Below are positions 46,991-60,074 of a DNA stretch of 64,000 bases, in pieces (the stretch's first letter is position 1; each line of letters opens with the position of its first letter). Source of the DNA: Cryptomeria japonica (taxonomy: Eukaryota; Streptophyta; Pinopsida; Cupressales; Cupressaceae); NCBI RefSeq assembly GCF_030272615.1, contig NC_081413.1, positions 164,207,080-164,271,079 of the forward strand, given 5' to 3'. The notes beneath the pieces were generated by a model that worked only from the letters and a program-made list of their open reading frames with translations, was not told where the DNA came from and made no database searches. A program made the translations under genes and the position numbers.

Positions 46991-47890
46991 ATACATTAGG
47001 GCCTTTACCTCTAAATCTACCCCTTCCATTGCCTCTTCCACCTCTAGGATTGCTTCTATAACTGGAATCTTTCTCAACATCTTGTTGGCTGCCTTCACCT
47101 TGTGGTCTTGAGGATGAACTTCTACCTTGAAATCTACCTCTACCACCCCTATTGCTTTGCTCACCTCTCTTTCTCTATTTTTATTCTATTTTCAAAGCCA
47201 TCTGATGACACCTATGGACTGATTCAAGATTAAACAGGCTTAATTCATCTTGAATACTGTATTTCAATCCGTTCAAGTACCTAGCCAACTTCTGATTTTC
47301 AGTTTCAGATATTTTAGTCTTCAAGGTGAGTTTGTGAAATTCCTCTGTATAGGTATTAACATCCATGTCTTTTTGTTTTAGGTTATGTAGCTTCTTGTGG
47401 AGGGCAACTTCATAGTCTTCTGGTACAAATTGCTTCTTTATCTCAGCCAACATCCTCTTCCAAGTGGTGATAGGTGCCTTGTTGTTCTCAACCCTCTCAT
47501 TCTGCAGGAAGTTCTACCAACTCAATGCTGGACCCTTCATCTTTGATTTGGCTATCTTCACCTTTGAACTCTTAGGTGTATCATCACACTCAAAGTAGTT
47601 TTCAAGGGCTTCCACCCAATCCATGCATTCTTCTGCATTCATCTTTCCCATGAACATAGGGACATCTGGTTTGCTATCCTTTCTTCCTACTCTTTCAAGA
47701 GCCTCCAAGAAATGTCTTTGGTCTACTGGTATGTTCAACCTCTCCAACCAAGATACAGGTATCTCTTCCTCTTCTTCCCTACTTCTTTCTTGTCTCTGCT
47801 TGAGTCTCTCCAACTCCATCTCCGTCTTCTTGCTCTTTGCAAGGTGCTCCTTGAGAATTTTGGCTAACTCCTTATTGGTAACATTTTGAG
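46930..47890 (-). pseudogene. Gypsy-C gag with RGG-rich region and CCHC knuckle
   Basis: A capsid/nucleocapsid frame, one reading frame with stops at 47514 and around 47175-47183. An N-terminal charged helix (LAKILKEHLAKSKKTEMELERLKQRQE) leads to FMGKMNAEECMDWVEAL and KSKMKGPALSW. The capsid core is LAEIKKQFVPEDYEVALHKK, MDVNTYTEEFHKLTLK and LARYLNGLKYSIQDEL. A Gly/Arg-rich stretch (RGGRGNGRGRFRGKG) precedes one zinc knuckle, CFSCNQVGHQSFRC (about 46975-46934), with all four ligands intact. The start codon is uncertain because the primer site is only about 75 bp upstream of the first readable gag codons. Confidence 0.88.
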
Positions 47891-47953
47891 GGAATTCATC
47901 CCCATCATTGTCTTCATTTTCTAAGATCTTCCACCACCTAGGATCTTAGTAGT

Positions 47954-47967
47954 GCTCTGATACCACT
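47954..47967 (-). other. Gypsy-C primer-binding site
   Basis: The minus strand reads TGGTATCAGAGC two or three bases inside the LTR, a perfect match to the tRNA-iMet complement used by chromoviruses and copia elements. Confidence 0.9.
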
Positions 47968-49565
47968 TGATGCAGAGTGCACACAACAAGAAGTGTCAAA
48001 TAGGCTCACAGTCTTTCAAACTCAAAAGGTGACTATTCCAACCTAGTCTACCTTACCCACACTTGGAAAGGAAGTGTAAGACCACCCTCACACAATCCTT
48101 AAGACCTATCCAACGCCAAACCCAATCCCTTATGGGTTACTCAACTTAGACTCAAAAGTTGACTTAGTGACTCAATCCCTTAGTGAGGCTCAAACAAGGA
48201 AAATGCCTCAAATCCACTCTCTAATGATAAATAGTGGTAGGGACACTTTCTATGACCCTAAACAACCAAAATCCAACAACTGGTTTGACTCCCCAAACCC
48301 TACAATGCCAACTTCACTTTTAGGCCTACTAGGCTACTAGGTCTCACAACTAGAAATCGGGTAACAAAATATTAATTTCTCAAACAACTTGCTGCTGTTT
48401 TGACTGATTTGGGACCTCTTTAAGGTGAAGACACAACTCCCAAAAGGGCAGAGCCTCAATCCACTCCTGCACCACCAAACCCTACATGGTTCACAGGCCT
48501 AATTGGCCAGACTAGGCATGGAACACAAGCATAAAGTCTAATGATGGGTACTAAAGAATAGGGAAGTGATTTGGGAAGGTGTATTCACCCTTCTAAGACA
48601 AGTTCCAATGGTTTTTAGGACCTTTCTTACTGCTGTCCTAAACCATTTCTTCCATATACCGATCTGCTTGGTTGAATACATGAGGATATTCAACCTACGG
48701 CTTGCAAGTACACCATGAAAATGCTTTCACCAGATCTTGATCATTTGGGATATTAAAAAAAATCATCAGACCTTGCAAATTCCAAAGGGGTTTGAATTAA
48801 TACCTCTGGAATTGCAAGATATTGTCCATTTAGTCACAAAAACCTTAAAATCCTAGGTTTCCACAATAGTTTTAGAAAAAATTCAATAACTTTCACAATA
48901 CAACACCAAATTCGCTCACATCAGACCCAAATGAAAGGTATCTCACATATCTATTCAACCATGGACCTTTTTTTTTATTTTACAGTCTGTACAAATCCAT
49001 ACAATCACATTTTTTCTCAGAAAACTGGTTTTTATTCAAAAATTTTGAGTGTCTTCTCCATACAAATTGCTCCAAATTCAACCAACCCCTTGGGAATCAA
49101 TTTGAGGGCCTAAATAGGTGTCCTACATCAGTTTAAACCAAATTGAGGGGGTTGGGGCAGTTAGAACCATCATTTAACAACTTTTCAAAAAGTTGTCAAA
49201 GTTGCTAAATGTTGTTAAAGCAACTTTTTGCAACTTTTACATTTTTTTTCATTTTAAGACTCCAAAATGATTTTAGACTTATAAATGGTTCCAACATGTC
49301 TAAAATGACTACTAAACATTATAAATCTACCTCCTAATGCCAAAACTCATTAATATGAGAAAATGCCCTATTGGACCTAGAAGGATCCTAGTGGACTAAG
49401 GCTAACTCCAGGTTTATAGAATGACCTTAGAGTTCCTTGACCACACAAAAAGGATCAATTAAACCTATGGATGATTGAAATTCATCCTTATTGCATCATG
49501 CAAACTGAAAACAAAAAAACTTGAAAGGAAAAAAAATCATGTTCATGTCTAGGTGCCCTGCACCA
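47968..49565 (-). repeat. Gypsy-C 5' LTR (right copy)
   Basis: 1,598 bp, identical in length to the left copy. It is the likely source of the 77-bp pol insert, whose sequence agrees better with this copy than with the left one (for example CTTTCAAACTC and CTAGTCTACC). Confidence 0.95.
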
Positions 49566-49570
49566 TATAG

Positions 49571-50812
49571 GAAAAAGAAAATAAGGCATCTTAGAACCTA
49601 TATAACCTCATACTTAGTAGGCTACAGACATATCAGGCTTAAGGTATGGACAAGTTACTTTACAAGAGGACACATCTTCTAGCCAACAACAACTTGAAAT
49701 TGAAAGGGAAGAAACATCTGTCAAGCAATGAGAACAAACAAACATGAAATGGAAAAAGAAGAAAGCTTCTAATCAATAGGAAAAACAAACTAAAGGCACT
49801 TCCCAAGAAACGTTAACTCTTAATCAAAACAAAACAAGAATCAGGTACAAATCAAGGAGAATTGATAGCAAGGTTGACAAAACTCAATATCAGCTGAGAG
49901 GAAGCTGAATATGAGAGAAAAAGAAAAGATATAGCAAGAAAAACACAAGAAATAAATCAAATGCTATATGAACAAATTTGCAGATTGCAAGCTACAAGTG
50001 AGATAGATTCTAATGAATGGGAATGGGATTCCTATCACTCTAAACAATCAGCTGAAGAAACTTGTTTTGAAGAAGATGTAGGTTTCAATGTAGTTCATGT
50101 GTATGCATGGAAAACGTTAGGAACTATCCCACTTGAATTAGAATCACATTTGGTTGACTTGGATTGAATCAAGGATAATCAAGAGCTACTTGCGAGAGGT
50201 CATTATGATGAGAGTATCATGTTAGACATTGAAATACATATCAAAAAATTTGACATCTATATCATGACCCTTAATACCTCTTAAGCATCTCAACCTGAGG
50301 ACCCCTTACCTCTAATCCATCCTGAACTTATTGATTGGGAATATGAAAGACATACTGGCATTGATACATTTCCTAATGACCATGCCATATCCTTATATCT
50401 TAATGTAATCAAACCTACAACAACTTTCATAAGGAATTTCAACAATGCATCTTCTAGTCAAGTGGGTGCCAAATCTCTCAGTCGCAAAAGTGAAAATAAA
50501 GAAAACAATATCAGGTCTAATACTGAAAACCATTTATTGGGAACATTAGACCAAGAAAAATTAATAAGAAAGGACACATCTAACAGTGAAAACCTCCTTG
50601 TGGTGCCAGAAGATGGGAAATTTGACACCTTACCTGAATACTATCAAGAAAGGTCATCCATTTTGATCAAACCAACACAGGTATATAACTTTGGGACAAC
50701 AGAACAACCAAAGATTCTATATCTAGCAACTTCTCTATCAGAACAAGAAATGCAACAATATATGAACCTCTTCAAATGATGACAAATCAATTTCACCTAA
50801 TCATATGCAAAC
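49571..50812 (+). pseudogene. Gypsy-A linker between G-patch and reverse transcriptase
   Basis: Continues the frame cut at 41635: G-KRK, then GILEPI completes a G-patch-like motif. The next 1.1 kb encodes an acidic, poorly conserved linker with stops (pieces 49961-50167 and 50462-50779). It ends with SLSEQEMQQYMNLFK and, after stops, the MPGLDLDLIMHHLNV segment that precedes Tat reverse transcriptases. There is no separate domain I can name. Confidence 0.7.
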
Positions 50813-52590
50813 ATGCCAGGGTTGGATCTAGATCTTATTATGCATCACTTAAATGTCAATCCAGGAGCCAAACTAGTTAAACAAGAATTAAGGAAGATGC
50901 ATCCTCATATCGCTCTTCTTGTCAAAGCAGTACTAAAGAAATTACTAGATGTAAGATTCATCAGACCTTTAGCATATCTTCAATGGGTATCAAACATCGT
51001 TCCTATTTCCAAACCAGATAAAGTATCAGAGTATGCACAGACTTCAGAGATCTTAATAATGCATATCCAAAGGATAATTTTCCTTTGCCTAATATTAACA
51101 TCTTTGTGGATTTAACCCCGGGAAATTCCATGTTTTCTCTGATGGATGGTTTTACAGGATATAATTAGATTAAACTAGCTTGAGAAGATCAAGAAAAGAT
51201 AGATTTCACATGTCCATGGGGTATTTTTTGTTGGAATGTCATGCCATTTGGACTAGAGAATGCAGGTACTACATATCAAAGAGCCATGATGATGATATTC
51301 CATGACATGATGCATACATTCATGGAAGACTATGTAGATGACATATTGGCAAAATCATACAATAGAGAAGAACATATAGGAATACAGGAAAAGATCTTTG
51401 ACTGGTTAGAACAATACAAGCTATGGCTCAATCCCAAGAAATTTTCCTTTGGTGTTGCTTCAGGTAAGCTATTGGGATACATTGTTTCAGCTAGAGGTGT
51501 CGAAGTAGATCTAGCCAAGGTCAAAGCAATCATGGAAATGGCATCTCCTAGGAATATCAGTCAACTCAGATCACTCCAAGGAAGACTACAGTCAATCAGA
51601 AGATTTGTTGCTCAGCTAACAGATAAATGTCAACCATTTACTCATCTGTTGTGCAAGAATGCTAATTTCAAGTGGGACCATCAATGTGAAGAATCATTCA
51701 ACAAAATCAAGGAATATCTCATGCAACCACCAATCTTAATGTCACCAATCCAAGGAAAGTTATTATTACTATATGTATCAACCACAAAAGTATCATTAGG
51801 ATTTATGCTCACACAACAAGATAATGAAGGAAAAGAATGAGCTATCTACTACATCAACAGAACATTAGTGGGATATGAGCTCAACTATTCACCAACAAAA
51901 AAAGAATGCTTGGCGGTAGTGTTTGCTTCTCAAAAATTGAGACACTATCTACTATCTCACTCCATCAAGTTGATTGTTAAAATCGATCTATTGAAGTATT
52001 TGCTCAGCAAGGTGACAATAATAGGAATATTAGAAAAATGGATCATGATCCTAAGTGAGTTTGATATTGGGTATGTGGATATAAAAACTATCAAGGGGCA
52101 AGTCATTGTAGACCAAAAAGAAGAGGCACCACTTAAAGATGATTGTCCTTTACACATTGAATTTCCAGATGCTGATATCTTAACGATCACCACAAAGAGA
52201 TGGCAATTGTACTTTCATGGTTCATATACACAACATGGATCAGGAGAAAGCATTCTATTCATCACACCACAAGGTCATACAATTCCAAAGGCATACAAAT
52301 TAGTCTTTCCATGTACCAATAACACAATAGAATATGAAGTTTTGGTCACAGGAATCAAAATGGCCATAGAATGGAACATTACACAACTTCAGGTCTTTGG
52401 AGACTCTCAGCTTGTCATCAATCAAATCAACGATGATTATCAAACAAAGGATGAAAAGCTAATGCCTTATAAGAAGATGGTTGATGATGTCAAGAAATAC
52501 TTTGTCAAAATAAATTTTGAGCATATTCTGAGCAATGACAAAAAAGAAGAAAATGTCATGGCAACACTTGCCTCTCTACTTGAGACATAG
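50813..52590 (+). pseudogene. Gypsy-A reverse transcriptase, RNase H and archaeal-type RNase H
   Basis: RT begins MPGLDLDLIMHHLNVNPG and PHIALLVKAVLKKLLDVRFI. A frameshift and stops lie at 51035-51190. It resumes at MPFGLENAGTTYQRAM, with an intact YVDD at 51331-51342. RNase H shows LNYSPTKKECLAVVFASQ after a stop at 51838. The archaeal-type second RNase H (about 52190-52590) has WQLYFHGSY, where the first catalytic Asp is His, then CTNNTIEYEVLVTG (Glu), VFGDSQLVINQI (Asp) and an altered last site (EENVMATLAS instead of ADALA). The second RNase H is therefore decayed here, unlike in Gypsy-B. The order and motifs give the Tat/Ogre assignment. Confidence 0.9.
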
Positions 52591-53950
52591 GAAAATCAAG
52601 AGCATTACGAATTCATAGTGGAAGAGTTGTTTTAACCTGCTCATAATTGTCTTGATTCTCAAACTATTTGTCACCTTGTTGGGCATAATTCCTCCCACTA
52701 TGGGAAAACTTATACATACTTGAAAGATTATATCCTCCCTCTTGACTTGTCAAAGAATTAAAAGAGAAAATGTATTCACCAATCCTCCCATTATACTCTT
52801 GTTGTGGATACCCTTTTTAAATGAGGTCTGGATGGTACTCTTTTAAGATGTCTTGAGCAAGAAGAATCTGAGAAGGCCTTAAATTAAATCCATAATGGTA
52901 TTTGTGGCACTCATTCAAGGGGTCTTGCCCTTTCAAAAAAACTCATACACTTGGGCTATTATTGGCCAACTATGGAATGAGATTCTTTTCAAATGGCTAA
53001 AACATGCAAATAGTGTCAGATCCATGGAAATTTGATTCATGCACCAGTATAAGAACTTCATGCTTTGGCAACATTTTGGCCTTTCTGCTAATGGGGTCTT
53101 GATCTAGTAGGAAAAATAAATCCTCCTTCATCTAATGGTCACAAATTTATTCTTGTAGCTAAATAATATTTCACAAAATGGATTGAGGCAGTACCTCTCA
53201 TAAATATCACAAGAAACAAATTGTTGCATTTATCTTGAACTACATCATATGTTGCTATGGCATACCCATGACCATTATCACTGATAATGGGCGACCGTTC
53301 AAGAATCAGGATGTACAAGAGCTATGTGAGAAATTCAAGATCCAACACAGATTCTCCATACCCTACTATCCACAAGGGAATGAGCAAGCAGAAGAATCAA
53401 ACAAAGCTATTCTAAAAATCCTCAAAACGACAGTGAATGATGTTGGCAAAGATTGGCATACTCAATTGAACCCTGCTCTATAAGCATACCTTACCAGTAA
53501 CCGCACATCAATAGGCACCACAACTTTCTCTCTTGTCTATGGATTAGAAGAAATACTACCAATATAAGTATAGATACCTTCTCTACGAGTATCAATAAAA
53601 GGCCTTATCCTAGATGAAGAACAACGAGTATCTAGACTGCAAGAGTTAGCATTGATCCATGAATGATGATAAAATGACTTTGATCATTTAAAGGTGTATC
53701 AATAAAGAATGTGCCAAATTTAAAATCACAAGGTCAAACCATGAGCCTTTCAAGTTGGAGAACTAGTAAAAAGGAAAATCCATGCAACCAGACAACTTGA
53801 AAAAAGAAAGGGAAGTTTGAACCAAACTGGTTAGGTCTGTTTGTGGTCACAATAATATTTGGGTCAAGAGCATATCAACTATCAACGCAAGATGAAGATC
53901 AGCTCGAGGAACCCATTAATAGCATGCATCTAAAGAAGTTTTATGTCTAA
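52591..53950 (+). pseudogene. Gypsy-A integrase, heavily broken
   Basis: Fragments in several frames. The zinc region is barely readable (52870-53040). The catalytic core shows Asp in DLVGKINPPSSNGH (53100), Asp in TIITDNGRPF and Glu in YYPQGNEQAEESN (53235-53483), then KTTVNDVGKDWHTQL. The C-terminus ends EEPINSMHLKKFYV followed by a stop near 53948, a usual Tat integrase end and close to that of Gypsy-B. Confidence 0.85.
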
Positions 53951-54125
53951 AAAAGAAGAAAAATCCCCAAAAAGGTGAAAAAAGCAAAAAAATAAAAAAC
54001 AATGAAAAAGCAAAAAAATAAAAAACAATGAAAAAGTAGAAAATAAAAAAAATGAAAAAGCAGAAAATACAAAAATAGCGAAAATAGTGAAAAATAAAAA
54101 TAAAAAATCAAATATGAGAAAAAGT
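53950..54125 (+). repeat. A-rich tandem repeat after Gypsy-A pol
   Basis: A-rich DNA with at least two near-identical units of about 26 bp containing AAAAAGCAAAAAAATAAA and CAATG, followed by degenerate units. It lies right after the pol stop. Confidence 0.85.
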
Positions 54126-54384
54126 GCAATAAAAATAGATGGTGAAAACCTGGCAACATGCATTATCTGTGAGCTAGCTCTTCCATCTATTAGTGCATGC
54201 ATCCCTCTGCTTGCTTTCATTTTCCATCAGCGTTGCTCATATCTACAAATAAGCCTTTGTACATATGCAAGTATTGCAGCTGATTCTCACTATGGTTTGG
54301 ATAATTAGGTATATCATAATAAATTTGTTTCTAGGCTTGGGGCATAATCTTGCACTTGGCTGGGGGCAAAAAAAAATTTCATTT
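54126..54384 (+). other. Gypsy-A 3' untranslated region and polypurine tract
   Basis: No gene. Near its end, GGCTGGGGGCAAAAAAAAA (54358-54376) is the best polypurine candidate. The 3' LTR probably starts within the next ten bases; a TG at 54385 is the likely first dinucleotide, but the exact base cannot be fixed because the left end of the 5' LTR is missing. Confidence 0.55.
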
Positions 54385-54898
54385 TGAGCTTCATCAAATA
54401 GGTAGAACAACAATTAGCCAACACTTTCCAAGCAAAACTGAGACACATCCAATGGTGAACACATGATAAAATTATCACCCATCAAAATATCACATGTTAG
54501 TCTAAGCATGACACACACATTATCAATGAATGATATCTTTTGACTAATGATTTCAACAATGGTTCAACTTTTATATCTTTATTTTCGCTATCATGTTTTT
54601 GAGTGCCTCCAGGATGTCTTTGACTAGAGGAACAAGGATGAAACATGATATTTCTTTTGTCTGTTGTCTATAAATTAATCATTAATAATGTGCAAAGTTG
54701 TCTCAGGATATGATCATCAGAGCATCATCGAAGACATTTTCGATTTGCATATAGAAATAGTTAATACTTCCTATTTTACGAAAGCATCACTCTAGTCATC
54801 TTGGTTCAATTATACCTTGATGTTTGTGCTAACTTGAAATATCAAAATCTAGGAAAGTAGTGCTCAGGTCATCATGGTTTAATAATACCATAGATTTT

Positions 54899-57560
54899 TT
54901 AACTCACTTCCAACATTTTAAAAAGCTCAATGATGATCAATTGGTCAACCATATTATAGTTTCCAGTTGGCGGAGAAGGATTAGGTGATACCCCTTGTAA
55001 ATTGACCTTAGATCTGCGAGTGATAACTGCACAATCTCGGTTTCCTAGATTAACTCTAATTGTGGCCACTATCTCATCTCCTACACTAATTGTAATAATT
55101 GCATAATCATGCACCACATTGGTATAATTTGTAGTGTTATTATGTGCTCCTAAACCAAAAGCTTTCCCTTTGTCATGCTTAACAAAAGGGTCTTTGAATA
55201 TGGTATGATCTATATTAGTTGATCCCTTGTTGGTGTCCACAATGATATCCCCTTGATCAATAAGATCTTGTATCATATTTTTGAGTTTGTAACAGCTTGT
55301 TGTTTTCTTCCCTTTAGCACGATGGTACTCACAATAGTCATTATCATTCCACCAAGTGCTTTTGAATGGACCTAGTTCATATGGTCAAACTTTTGGTAGA
55401 GTGATAGAAATGGTTTATATCAAATTATTAAGAGTTGATTCAATGGGCTTTCCCAAAGGTGTGTAATTCCTTCGAGGCGTACTGATCCTTGGAGGTCTTT
55501 GATTACTAGATTGGGCTGAACTAGCATATGCATTGTTGCCTTGGGGTTGATTTTTGTTGGAGGCAAAAGAATTAACTAGTCCTTGAAGCGATACCATGGG
55601 TTGATCTATGTTAACAACATGAGCATCTACAACTCCATCACTTGTGATATTCTTTTTTTTGGACCAAAAATTTGGCTTTTCAGTGTTTGATTTATTGGTT
55701 GGTTCATTATCTTTATGGTGCTTCAATATTCTTTTCTCCACCAAGCCCTTTTCACACTTTATTCCTTTTTTTGTGACTTCTTTGAAGGTATTCAAACATT
55801 GCATCTATAATGGATATTCAATCTGAGGAATGATATTTTCAATTAATATGTCCACTTTCTCAACCCATGGAATATGGCTAAGGCATCTACGGTATAATGA
55901 TCTCCATCACTGCAAAAATGATGCAAATGTTTCACCTTCTCTTTGTTTGGTTGCACATAAATCCATTAAGGTAACTGGATTGTCTATGTTGTGTGAAAAG
56001 TTTGTGATGAACTTCTCAGCCAACTCACCCCATGAGGAAACATTAGGTGGAAAATGTGAAAACCATTCTAATGCAATCCCTCCAATACTTTTAGGAAAGA
56101 GATGAATCAAGTATGTGTCTTTATGGGCTACTTTGATACATGTCGTGAAGAATTCTTGGACATGGTCTCAAGGGTCACCTTTTCCTCTATACTTGTAAAA
56201 CTTTGGAGTTTCTAAATGTGATAGAAAAGGTGACATATATAAAGTCCTATAAAAATGATAAGGACAGAGATCTTCTATGGTATAGGTCTTCTTATCTTCA
56301 CTATTTGCATGTTTGTCATTTGCCTTTGCAAATTCTACACATTTTGTGCCAAGATTTCTATTTGGGTTAGAGGTACACTGACCCTATAGGTATTTCCCAC
56401 AAAATGAATGGCGTTTGAGTATGTTGGATCTTGTTAAAATGTTGATTGACTATGCAACTGTATGTCATGATTTCTACTAGATGGTGTGAAATAAGCAAAC
56501 TAAGTACTGACATTTGGATGGCTTGATCTATACATCCCTATTGAGCCTTGACTCAAATTATGAACATTGTAGGTAGATCCAATAGCAAATGATATGGTTG
56601 GTTGAGAAGTGCTTTTAGGAAGAGCAACTATTGTTTGAGCTTGCGTTGATGTATTTGAAACATTTGATGTTGTTTGTGATGTAACACTAGGTGTTTCTTT
56701 GGATGTGAAATTGGTATTTGAAGGTGTGGCTTCTAATTGAAAATTCTAAGTTGAAGCCATTGTGGCATGAGTTGTTTCTCCTTGTGTATTATGAGTAGTA
56801 CCTTGGCTTGAACTAGAAAATGATGCTTGAGTTTGTGTGAAATTTGGTGTTTGAGTTGCATTTTGTGTCAATATCACTCCTTGTGGCAATATTGTCGAGA
56901 TGTCAATACCTAGAAGCAACTTAGCCCCATTTTTAATCAGAAGAGAAATGTATCGATCTCTATCATTGTTGATACGTGCATTTAAAACCATGAGGACTAT
57001 TGGGTCTTCTTGAGATGCCTCCAATTCCTCTTGTGTAAAATTATGTTGGAATTCATCTATTGAAGGGATTATGTTTGTGTTTATTGATAGCATTAAAAGT
57101 CTTCTAGCCTGTGAGTTTGATATGTTGACAAATCCATGTTCCTGGTAGAATTGACCAATGGGTCATTTTTTTGATCCATTTTAGCTCTTTGTGATCTAGT
57201 AACTAGCATGAATGACTTCTATGACACCTAGGAAATGCAAGACCTTGGATGAGTTATGATGAAATCTAAAGGACCGATGCTAGACTCTGACACTCTATTG
57301 GGGAGGATTTTTTTCTTGTATGGTAAGCCTTTCAATTAGTTGACAAACAATTTCTTGTTCTCTTTGTCGAACGATTTGTTGTGTGGCTTGTCTCTCAATC
57401 TAGACTGATTTTCGGATTTCACTGTCTATAACAAATTTGAATTCTTCATATTGGGGAAGATCAATCCTCAACTCCCAAGCAAGGTTATCTAAATTATCAA
57501 CTATTTCTAATTGATCATCGGCTAGCCCAAGGTTGGGTTGTTCAAATGGGAATTCACCAT
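54899..57560 (-). pseudogene. Captured antisense gypsy gag inside the 3' LTR
   Basis: The fuller copy of the segment seen at 3052-4870. On the minus strand: LEIVDNLDNLAWELRIDLPQ (about 57500), FTQEELEASQEDPIVLMVLN, a Ser/Thr/Gln-rich linker, the capsid core GGIALEWFSHFPPN and GELAEKFITNFSHN (56060-55940), KGIKCEKGLVEKRILKHHKD, a Cys/His cluster (DYCEYHRAKGKKTTSC, about 55340) and IQDLIDQGDIIV with TRRSKVNLQG near the gag end. It stops before protease. It is broken by several stops. The family is related to Gypsy-A gag but distinct. It lies antisense to the LTR promoter, so LTR transcripts would include antisense gag RNA. Confidence 0.75.
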
Positions 57561-59937
57561 TACCTGTTAAACCCACACAAATGATATGCTCCTAAGAATT
57601 TCTATTGGTGGTGGACTATGAATGGTGGTTATGAAAGAACTAGATGATAGTCTTAGATGATATATATGGATTCTAATGAAATCTATTGGAATATGCAAGA
57701 CTAAATTGGACCCTAAGAGGGATGTAAATGATGACAATGCAAAGACTATTTGGATGCAACCTTTGACAAAATTTGAACCTATTTCTAAGTGTAAAGTGAG
57801 GATTTGTGCAAAGACTAGTGCAATATGAGGATGTGAAATGGTGACTAGCATGGACTATGCAATGATCACAAGAGATAACATGTTTTTCTCCATCCTTCTA
57901 GAAGTTTTAATCTTGTTTGAGGTGAGATTGTGTTTGATTGATTCTTTGATTTGTGTTCTATATGTTTAATGGATAATTCTCTGAAAAATAATTAAAATAC
58001 ATGAGCAAGTAAGAAGACACTTTGTTTTTCCATAATCTCAACAAAAGAATGCATGTTTGACAGGATCCTTTCAAATACCCTTTGTTTTGTAGGATCTTTT
58101 TAAATCCCAATTTTTTTGATAGATTTTTGGCCAAGCGATCACACATCAATCAGACTCTCCTAATATCAAAGTTCATTCATAATACCATATGCCACATCTT
58201 GATACTCCTTCAGCTCAAACAACCCTGTCACACCCTAGGGTGTGCCCATTTTTTTGTCTTTTGCTAGAAATTGAACCAAAGAGAATCACTTCTCAATTGG
58301 ATCATTTTCTTGGGAGATGTATGGTGAGTATCTTAGGAGCAGATTCTTCCCCACCCTTGAACTATGATATTATAAATGTTTTCTTACTAACTCAGTTTGG
58401 CTTCTATGCTTAAGGTTCGTAGAAAGGGTTCCAGTTAGTGCATCAAAGATAAACTCCCTAAGGAGGCTTCCCAACCTTTAGAACAAATTTTTTTCACATC
58501 TCAAAGATACTGGGGGAAGCCTATCAATGCAAAACTATCATTGCACATGATTTTCATCACATCCACATTTGATTATAGTGGGTTGGATTACTTGGCTTTA
58601 GTTTTTTCCCACTTAGGTTGTTCCCCTCTCACTGACCTTATGGGCTTCTTGAGAAGGCAGGCCTGCTAAAGGTTTTAGCCTAATTGTAGAAAGGAAAGAA
58701 AGCATAAAGAGTGAGTCTGGATTTTTTATCACCAAAATAAGGGGAGAGCATATGCCTATCACTTTCGAAACACGGTAGAAAAAGATTGTTCTTTTTAACC
58801 CATCATTGCAATGTCATCTAATTTCTAGTTGGAGATATTGCTCCAACAACCATGGTGTTCTTTTTAACCCATATAACAATATGTGAGTGTTGTTTTTAAG
58901 TCCAAACATCCAATAATAAACCATTTGCAAGATAAACAAGAAATTTAACCTAACTCCTTCAACTCGCAACAAAATATTAGGACTTACAAAACCCTTTGAA
59001 ATGTTAGTAAACATTGTGGACTAACAAGCCTGGAGTTCCTTTTGGGTTACAAAAGATTTTGTTCTTTGTCCATGATAGATATGTTGAAACATGGAACATT
59101 AACAGGACCAGAATATTAGAGATATTTAAGATATTATATGACAAAGAAGGTTAAAAAATAGTTAGTGAATGCGAATCAAGTTTAGATCAAATGTGAATTT
59201 GTGTGTCAGCGAATGTGAATCATTATCTATGCAAATGCAAATTTTTGTGTTGGCAAATGTAGTTTGATCTCTGCTCGAATGCAAATTTATATAAAACCGA
59301 ATGCAAGAAGAAAAGCAGAGTTTGTGAAATGACAGAAACTTGCAAAATAGTTGATTAACTCAAAATGACATTGCCCATTACTTTGATCTCATCAAATACG
59401 TTATACTTCATTAAGTATTTGTACAAAATGGTATATGTATACACCTAAAAATGGTCTGAAGATAATTAATTAAATAGGAAAATTATTTATTTAATCCTCC
59501 TTCCCAATTTAATTGAATTCACTAGCAATTTCATTAAATTCTCCCATTAACCTGCTTATTAATAAATCTAAGGATTTATTTAATAAGTTCATTTCAATAG
59601 TCCCGTTTGATTAATTAATTTGAATTAATTCATCCTTCCCCCCATTTAATTCATTTCTTATAATCCCCTTATTAATTAAAATAAATCAATTTATAAGTTG
59701 TTGAAAGTTAATTACCCTTTTCCTATTATTTGAATTTTTAAATTCAAATTTCCCACATGGATCCTAACTTCTAACCACCTAACCTAACCCATTCCACCTA
59801 ATCTTGGGTATAACTAACCCTATCCTCTTGTGCATCCTAACCTCCTATGGGTTGGATATTGTCCCCTTGAGACACATGACACTTTTGCCACATGTCTCTT
59901 CCCCTGGACACTTGCCCTCTTATGAGCAAGGCTCCTT

Positions 59938-59968
59938 GACACTTGTCACCACAAAAATGACAAGTGTC
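59938..59968. promoter_or_regulatory. Perfect inverted repeat upstream of the Gypsy-A LTR promoter
   Basis: GACACTTGTCA and TGACAAGTGTC are perfect 11-base complements separated by 9 bases, about 107 bp before the TATA box. It could bind a dimeric factor or form a hairpin. The 5' LTR copy is eroded (27026-27056). Confidence 0.65.
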
Positions 59969-60074
59969 CCTCCCTCCAACCTCTTCTCCAACCTCCTCCA
60001 ATTTGACCCTTGATATCTTTAGACTCAAACTTGATCATTGATTTCTGCTACCTCACCCCTGGCCTTGGAAATCC

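Larger units (their letters stand above)
41636..49565 (-). mobile_element. Gypsy-C: chromovirus (Ty3/gypsy with chromodomain)
   Basis: The minus-strand element of 7,930 bp has two LTRs of exactly 1,598 bp (41636-43233 and 47968-49565) and the target duplication TATAG at 41631-41635 and 49566-49570. LTR ends are TGATGC...GCACCA. The primer site matches tRNA-iMet perfectly. Gag, protease, RT, RNase H, integrase and a C-terminal chromodomain follow in order, which defines the chromovirus lineage. Gag to RNase H stays in one frame with few stops, so this is among the better preserved elements here. An LTR-derived 77-bp insert in pol, a small deletion in integrase and an altered RT active site break it. 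It sits inside the G-patch motif of Gypsy-A. Confidence 0.95.

Noticed and set aside
53950-54220. A membrane protein on the minus strand (Phe/Leu-rich frames of 70-96 codons)
   Set aside because: They are produced by reading the A-rich tandem repeat in reverse; low complexity and no start context.
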